A stretch of DNA of 64,000 bases from assembly GCF_000383975.1 (NCBI RefSeq), contig NZ_KB913017.1, forward strand, positions 3,076,265 to 3,140,264, read 5' to 3'. This DNA is from Natronorubrum tibetense GA33. Its GTDB lineage: Archaea > Halobacteriota > Halobacteria > Halobacteriales > Natrialbaceae. Made by a program: the position numbers and the translations under genes. This document shows positions 59,367-64,000 of this stretch, in pieces. How positions within the stretch are numbered: position 1 is the stretch's first letter; each line of letters begins with the position of its first letter. The notes below the pieces were generated by a model. That model ran no database searches and was not told where the DNA came from. It saw only the letters and a program-made list of their open reading frames with translations.

Positions 59367-60449
59367 ATGGCAGAGGACGGGGACCGGCACCGACAGAGTC
59401 GCCTGTTCACGGACGACGACGGGGGATTCGACGCCGAACGCGCTCGAGACGAGTCGCTCCCGGTCGAGGACGGCGAACTGATCGATACTGACGAACTCGC
59501 CGATCACCAGCGCTACGTCGAGGGACGTGGGATCTACGACGAGCGTAATCGGGTCAACGACCTCACGGGCAAGGAGTGGAAGTACGCGACGAAGTCCGTG
59601 ATTGCGGAGAGCTATCCGCCCGACGTCCAACACGACCTGCGGAGCGAACACGGCGGCCAGAAGCCACCGCGACTCTGTGCCGACCTGATCGAGCGGTTCA
59701 GCAAGGCCGGCGACACCGTCCTCGACCCGTTCGCCGGCGTTGGTGGGACGCTGCTCGGGGCGAGTTTCTGTGAGCACGAAGGGACGGGCCTGCGCGAGGC
59801 GATCGGTTTCGAGCAGACCCGTCGCTGGATCGAGATCTACGAGACGGTCCTCGAGCGCGAGAACGAGGAACGGCGGAGCCGCGGGGAACCGCCGCTTTCC
59901 GAACAGGACGTGCGCCACGGCGACTGTGCGGACCTGATCGGGGAGATTCCGGACGACTCGGTCGACCTGCTTCTGACCGACGTTCCCTACTGGAACATGG
60001 ACGAACTCGAGCAGACCCGAAACGAGCGCGCAACCCGGGAGAGCAAACTCGGTGCGTTCGACGCGGACGAAGACGCCGGAAGCGCCGGAAACGCCGAAGA
60101 CACCGAAAACGTCGCCGAAAGAGCCGACGACGCAGCGAGCGACGAATCGGACACGCAGTCCAAAGCCGAGTGGCTGGCCGACATGGCCGAGAAGTTCGAC
60201 CGATTTGCCGACGCTGTCGCGCCCGATGGCCACCTCGTCGTCTTCATCGGCGACATGTACCGCGAGCAGTCCTACGAGTTCCTCTCGGCCGATCTCGCGC
60301 AGGCGATCGAGTCGACGGCACCGGTGACACTCGCGGCGAACCTCATCTGGTACGACCCGACGAAGGACCTCCACGTCTACGGCTATCCGTTCTCGTTCGT
60401 CCCGTCGATGGTCCACCAGAACGTCCTCGTCTTCCGACCGAATAGCTGA
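59367..60449 (+). CDS. Orphan DNA methyltransferase (N4/N6 type), Zim/CTAG-like candidate
   Basis: A 360-residue amino-methyltransferase. Motif I DPFAGVGGTLLGAS (120-133) precedes motif IV DVPYWNMDEL (205-214), the order of beta-class enzymes. The usual (D/N/S)PP(Y/W/F) reads DVPYW, so the second position is Val instead of Pro. An acidic low-complexity insert (about 230-262) is typical of halophile insertions. No restriction enzyme is adjacent, so it is an orphan. Conserved haloarchaeal orphan methylases include Zim, which marks CTAG; I think this may be that family, but cannot verify it. An RNA (TRM11-like) target is the alternative. Confidence 0.78.
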   Translation: MAEDGDRHRQSRLFTDDDGGFDAERARDESLPVEDGELIDTDELADHQRYVEGRGIYDERNRVNDLTGKEWKYATKSVIAESYPPDVQHDLRSEHGGQKPPRLCADLIERFSKAGDTVLDPFAGVGGTLLGASFCEHEGTGLREAIGFEQTRRWIEIYETVLERENEERRSRGEPPLSEQDVRHGDCADLIGEIPDDSVDLLLTDVPYWNMDELEQTRNERATRESKLGAFDADEDAGSAGNAEDTENVAERADDAASDESDTQSKAEWLADMAEKFDRFADAVAPDGHLVVFIGDMYREQSYEFLSADLAQAIESTAPVTLAANLIWYDPTKDLHVYGYPFSFVPSMVHQNVLVFRPNS

Positions 60450-60654
60450 TTCTCCCGCAGGCTGACCCGTGTCATTCGGGCGTCTGACGCGGTTTTATTG
60501 ACTCTCGAGACGATCGTTCAACTGGCGCGCAGTGGCGGATTCGCTCCCCATCCCACTCCAATCCACCCCATCCGCGCGCCAGCATTCCTCCCCTCTCACT
60601 TTCGTGTGGACGACCGAACCGTACAGAAGGACGGCTCGTCTCCGCGACGCAGCC

Positions 60655-61317
60655 TCAGGCGCTCGCCGGCAACAGCGCCGCCCGAACGTCGTCCGCCCGA
60701 TCGGTTTCGGTGATGATCGCGACCTCGTCGCCGCTTGCGAGCTCCGTCCCGGGTAACGGAATCGTCAGCGACTCGCGTGCACGACCGTGCGCGTAGATCC
60801 GCGCGTCCGCGGGCAAGTCGAGTTTGCTGATCCGCTTGCCGACGGCCGGCGAATCGTCCGTGATCTCGAGGACGGTCAGTTGCAGATTCGTCGCGAGATC
60901 CGCGACGACGTTGAAGTCGCCGCCGAGCATGGCCGTCTTGGCACCCGCCGCACCGAGTCGCTCGGGATAGATTATCTCGTCGACGTCCGCGGCGTACTTC
61001 TCGTAGATGTCCTCGCGGTAATCCTCGTCGATCCGCATGACGGTGCGGCAGTCGTGGTGCTCGCCCACCATACAGGCCGCGAAGTTGACGTTGAGATCCG
61101 GCGAGAACGCGCCGATAGCGTCGGCGGTATCAACCCCGGCGTCGATGAGGATGTCCTCGTCGGACCCGCTACCGTGGACCGTCTCGAATCCCTCGCTTTC
61201 CGCACGCTCGATGCGATCGGGATCGTTGTCGACGACGATGGCTTCGTGACCTTCGTCGCTCAGAATGCGCGCCGTTCGCGACCCGACCCGTCCGTAACCC
61301 ACGATGACGAATCTCAT
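60655..61317 (-). CDS. TrkA-type NAD-binding potassium channel regulator
   Basis: A 220-residue RCK/Ktn protein. TrkA-N: MRFVIVGYGRVGSRTA, VDNDPDRIERAE, GSDEDILIDAGVDTADA. TrkA-C: the last 80 residues with LEITDDSPAVGKRISKLDLP. It is the peripheral cytosolic partner of Trk/Ktr transporters that senses NAD(H) or ATP; no membrane subunit is adjacent. ATG 61317 is chosen because the family starts MRFVIVG; five upstream codons are in frame. A related domain is fused to the antiporter at 19805-21685. Confidence 0.93.
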   Translation of the reverse strand: MRFVIVGYGRVGSRTARILSDEGHEAIVVDNDPDRIERAESEGFETVHGSGSDEDILIDAGVDTADAIGAFSPDLNVNFAACMVGEHHDCRTVMRIDEDYREDIYEKYAADVDEIIYPERLGAAGAKTAMLGGDFNVVADLATNLQLTVLEITDDSPAVGKRISKLDLPADARIYAHGRARESLTIPLPGTELASGDEVAIITETDRADDVRAALLPASA

Positions 61318-61408
61318 GGTACAGTAGTACACGCTCCGAGGTCAAATACGTTGGCTCGAGGACGGGGAAAGCGGACGCGAGCGTCGCATTGTCCCTACGC
61401 CGCATCCG

Positions 61409-62785
61409 TCAGTCGCCGTTCGTCGACGCCGACTCGACGACAACCACTCGCAGATCGTTCAGGTTCGTGCCGGTCGCGCCGGTTCGAATCAGTTCGTCTC
61501 GGGCGGCCAGATACGGCGAGACGTCGTTGTTTTGTAACGCATCTCGAGCGCTCTCTCGCTCCTCGACGGTTGTCTCGTCGACGAGCGCCCCCGCCACATC
61601 GATTGGGCCGTCGATTCCGTCCGTGTCGACGGCTGCGACGGTGATCGCCCCCTCGAGGAGTGCGTCGTCCGCGAGTTCGATCGCCGCGCTCGTCGCGAAC
61701 TCCTGGTTCGGCCCGCCGGTTCCGTCGCCGGTGACCGTCACGGTCGTCTCGCCGCCCGAAAGGAGCACGGTCGGCGGCGACAGCGGGACTCCCGTCGCCA
61801 GCACCTCCTCCGCGATGGCCACGTGTGTCGTCGCCGCCTCGCGGGCCTCGCCGCGGATGCGCGAGGAGAGTACGAGCGGTTCGTAGCCGCGGTCGACGGC
61901 GACCTCGCGGGCCGCCTCGAGCACCGTCATCCCATCGGCGACGATATGCGTCGTCGCGTTCCCGAAAACCGGATCGTCGGCGCCCGGCGTCTCCGGAACC
62001 TCGCCGGTGGCACCGCGATCGAGCCGATTGGCCACGGCTCCGGGAACGTCGGTCTCGTACCGCTCGAGCACCGCAATCGCGTCCGTGAACGTCGACTCGT
62101 CAGGGACCGTCGGCCCGCTCGCGATCACGCTCGGATCGTTGCCGACGACGTCGCTCAAAAGCAACGAGACGACGGTCGCGGGGGCTGCGCGACGAGCCAG
62201 TTGGCCCCCTTTCAGCGCCGAGCAGTGCTTTCGGACCGCGTTGATCTCGCGGATGTCCGCACCGCTCTCGAGCAGCGCGGTGGTTACTGCCCGAAGATCC
62301 GCGAGCGAGATGCCTCTCGCGGGCGCGGGCATGAGCGCGCTCCCGCCGCCGGTGATCGTCGCCAGCACGAGCGTCCGTTCGTCCGCGGCGTCTGCGGCCG
62401 CGAGCAGTTCGCGCGTGCTCTCGACGCCGCGCTCGCTCGGGACCGGGTGGTCGCCCTCGAGCACCGCGACGCGGTCGGTCTCGGTCGGATCGTCGGTGAC
62501 GACGACGCCGCCGTCGATCCGATCGCCGAGGAGGTCCTCGAGCGCCGCGGCCACGTGTGCGGCGGCGTTCCCGCCGCCGAGCACGATGATCTCGTCGTAC
62601 CCGCCGAGGTCGTATTGTGCGAGATCGTCCGTCCCGCCGGCGACGCGAAGGGTATCGTCTCCCTCGAGCGAGACGGCCTCGCGGATCACTCGCCGCGGGT
62701 GGCCGGCCGCGATTCCCGCTTCGATACACTCGAGAGCGAGGTCACGAGCGTCGGTCGTCGCCAGCCGATTTCGGTTCTCGATCAT
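61409..62785 (-). CDS. gckA: Glycerate 2-kinase, MOFRL family
   Basis: A 458-residue DUF4147/MOFRL protein that phosphorylates glycerate to 2-phosphoglycerate in archaeal sugar degradation. The N-terminal glycine-rich IIVLGGGNAAAH and the ITGGGSALMPAPARG motif mark the kinase, and NAVRKHCSALKGGQLA is highly conserved. The C-terminal MOFRL motif region includes GTGGPNQEFATSAAIEL and AVDTDGIDGPIDVAGALVD. ATG 62785 is fixed by an in-frame stop three codons upstream. A 24-bp tandem repeat lies in its 5' region. Confidence 0.92.
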   Translation of the reverse strand: MIENRNRLATTDARDLALECIEAGIAAGHPRRVIREAVSLEGDDTLRVAGGTDDLAQYDLGGYDEIIVLGGGNAAAHVAAALEDLLGDRIDGGVVVTDDPTETDRVAVLEGDHPVPSERGVESTRELLAAADAADERTLVLATITGGGSALMPAPARGISLADLRAVTTALLESGADIREINAVRKHCSALKGGQLARRAAPATVVSLLLSDVVGNDPSVIASGPTVPDESTFTDAIAVLERYETDVPGAVANRLDRGATGEVPETPGADDPVFGNATTHIVADGMTVLEAAREVAVDRGYEPLVLSSRIRGEAREAATTHVAIAEEVLATGVPLSPPTVLLSGGETTVTVTGDGTGGPNQEFATSAAIELADDALLEGAITVAAVDTDGIDGPIDVAGALVDETTVEERESARDALQNNDVSPYLAARDELIRTGATGTNLNDLRVVVVESASTNGD

Positions 62786-62808
62786 AGGCGATCACCCACC
62801 GAACGATC

Positions 62809-62880
62809 CGGTGACCGTCGCAGCAAACGGTCCGGTGGCCGTCGCAGCAAACGGTCCGGTGGCCGTCGCAGTAGTCGGTC
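62809..62880. repeat. Tandem repeat, 3 x 24 bp, upstream of the glycerate kinase
   Basis: Three adjacent 24-bp units start CGGTGACC (62809-62832), CGGTGGCC (62833-62856) and CGGTGGCC (62857-62880). The first two differ at one base, and the third diverges near its end. The array begins 24 bases upstream of the kinase start and could be in the promoter or leader. The gap 62786-63132 holds this array and the promoter of the purine permease (tttaacta, about 63096-63103), with no gene seen. Confidence 0.88.
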
Positions 62881-63132
62881 GTCGGTGTGTCGCGGTTCGA
62901 TGGCCGAATCGCCGGCGAACGGCCCGTACACCGTCTCCTCCATAGTCAGGCGTTTCTCCCGAAGCCGATAAAGGTGATCCTGATCCGGCCTCCCTCGAGT
63001 CTTCGACGGGAGACCGAACCGAAATCCCCGAAAGCGGTTGTCGCGAAATTATTGCACGAACGTGTCTATCAGCTATCGGCTCTCGGACGGGAAGCTTTAA
63101 CTAATCGCTCTTGTTATGCTCGATCGTCCAAT

Positions 63133-64000
63133 ATGGGGGCTTCCGATACAATCGCGGCCTACTTCGGATTCGACGAACACGAGACAGACTATCGAACTGA
63201 GACGCTCGCCGGCGTGACGACCTTTCTGGCGATGGCCTACATCATCGTGGTCAACCCCGCGATTCTGGCCGAAGCGATCACCATCGACGGCTACACCGAT
63301 GCCCAGACGCGGGACGTCATTGCGATCGCGACGATCCTCGCGTCCGTTCTGGCGATCGGCGTGATGGCGTTCTGGGCAAACCGCCCGTTCGGACTGGCCC
63401 CCGGGATGGGGCTCAACGCCTTCTTCGCGTTCACCGTCGTGATCATCCTCGGCGTGCCGTGGGAACTCGCTCTCGCCGCCGTCTTCGTCGAGGGAATCAT
63501 CTTCATCGCACTGACGGCCGTCGGGGCCCGAAAGTACATTATCGAGCTGTTCCCCGAACCAGTTAAGTTCGCCGTCGGGGCTGGTATCGGTGTCTTCCTG
63601 CTCTTTCTGGGACTCCAGGAGATGGAGGTCGTCGTCGGCTACGACGCGACGCTGCTGACGCTCGGGAACGTCCTCGAGAGCCCCGTCGCGGCGCTCTCGC
63701 TCACCGGTCTCGCGCTGACCTTCTTCCTCTACGCCCGCGGTATCCGCGGCTCGATCATTATCGGGATTCTCTCGACGGCAGTCGCCGGCTGGCTGCTGAC
63801 GCTCCTCGATGTCGTCTCTCCCGGCTCGCTGGTGCCGGAACCCGCGTACGATCAGGCGACGAACGACGGGCTTTTCAGCATGCTGCTCTCCGTCGAGTAC
63901 GACATCACGCCGCTGATTTCGGGCTTCATCGACGGACTGGGGATGATGGCCGACGATCCGCTCGTCTTCGCGCTCGTCGTCTTCACCTTCTTCTTCGTCG
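63133..64000 (+). CDS. NCS2/AzgA-family purine permease (5' part, cut by the window end)
   Basis: About 289 residues of a permease are visible. It begins GASDTIAAYFGFDEHETDYRTE, then the typical ETLAGVTTFLAMAYIIVVNPAIL, GLAPGMGLNAFFAF and AVFVEGIIFIAL segments of AzgA/PbuG-type hypoxanthine, guanine or adenine carriers (usual length about 430-480). At least six or seven helices are in view; the reading frame is still open at the right edge. A TATA-like tttaacta lies about 30-37 bases before ATG 63133. Confidence 0.92.
   Translation, partial: MGASDTIAAYFGFDEHETDYRTETLAGVTTFLAMAYIIVVNPAILAEAITIDGYTDAQTRDVIAIATILASVLAIGVMAFWANRPFGLAPGMGLNAFFAFTVVIILGVPWELALAAVFVEGIIFIALTAVGARKYIIELFPEPVKFAVGAGIGVFLLFLGLQEMEVVVGYDATLLTLGNVLESPVAALSLTGLALTFFLYARGIRGSIIIGILSTAVAGWLLTLLDVVSPGSLVPEPAYDQATNDGLFSMLLSVEYDITPLISGFIDGLGMMADDPLVFALVVFTFFFV

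Noticed and set aside
59367-60449. Restriction-modification system
   Set aside because: No restriction endonuclease or specificity gene lies next to the methyltransferase.
1-64000. Search for CRISPR arrays, tRNA and rRNA genes, insertion sequences and an integrated virus
   Set aside because: No regularly spaced direct repeats, no tRNA T-loop plus cloverleaf context, and no transposase, integrase or capsid-like gene was seen by eye. Short or diverged RNA genes could still be missed without covariance-model searches.

Overview
The window is a piece of a haloarchaeal chromosome, most likely from the Natrialbales (Natrinema/Haloterrigena-like); the rank is an inference. The evidence is GC-rich DNA with strongly acidic proteins, archaeal information-processing genes (ribosomal protein L21e, RNA polymerase Rpb4/RpoF, EF-1 beta, KsgA, DUF655, NreA), short AT-rich TATA boxes about 25-35 bases before leaderless or nearly leaderless starts, Tat-dependent lipoproteins, a PGF-CTERM surface protein, HTH-10 and TrmB regulators, and dispersed palindromic repeats. 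No tRNA, rRNA, CRISPR array or transposase gene was found. The first and last genes are cut by the window edges.

Layout. 0-7 kb: MFS carrier, UspA, membrane proteins, an O-antigen-ligase-like protein, and a broken glycosyltransferase fused in frame to a Get3/ArsA-type ATPase. 7-12.7 kb: aminotransferase, PncC/CinA, a His-rich membrane protein, a YdjM-like hydrolase, DUF families and a CPBP protease homologue. 12.8-16 kb: four exported or membrane proteins on the minus strand, including a membrane-anchored winged-helix regulator whose outside domain resembles that of a neighbouring PGF-CTERM protein. 16-24.5 kb: DUF302, AI-2E-like exporter, NreA, a CPA antiporter with TrkA domains, a CPxCG zinc-finger microprotein next to EF-1 beta, and an MFS carrier. 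25.3-26.4 kb: a protein with class I terpene synthase metal motifs. 26.5-35.7 kb: transsulfuration enzyme, HTH-10 regulator, the conserved L21e-RpoF-DUF655-KsgA-(MscS)-HemK2 run, and a two-gene methionine synthase. 35.7-39.2 kb: DUF2182/DUF1326 pair, a methyltransferase and a zinc-ribbon protein.

39.3-49.5 kb is the most coherent accessory block: a TrmB-family regulator, a four-gene ABC sugar importer with a fifth tiny overlapping membrane gene, two Gfo/Idh/MocA oxidoreductases, a TIM-barrel sugar isomerase/epimerase-like protein, and a 52-residue membrane protein too short for ordinary gene calling. I read it as import plus oxidative processing of a sugar or glycoside, perhaps by a 3-keto route; the substrate is unknown.

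49.6-64 kb: SHOCT protein, HD phosphohydrolase, SDR and zinc alcohol dehydrogenases, an epimerase-like SDR, glutathionyl-hydroquinone-reductase-like protein, CaCA exchanger, NhaC antiporter with a small partner gene, an orphan DNA methyltransferase with an unusual DVPYW motif, a TrkA-type regulator, MOFRL glycerate kinase behind a 3 x 24-bp tandem repeat, and the start of an AzgA-type purine permease.

Two families of about 80-bp palindromic intergenic repeats occur here: one at 10316 and 29535, the other at 28646 and 48151 with a half copy at 29763.
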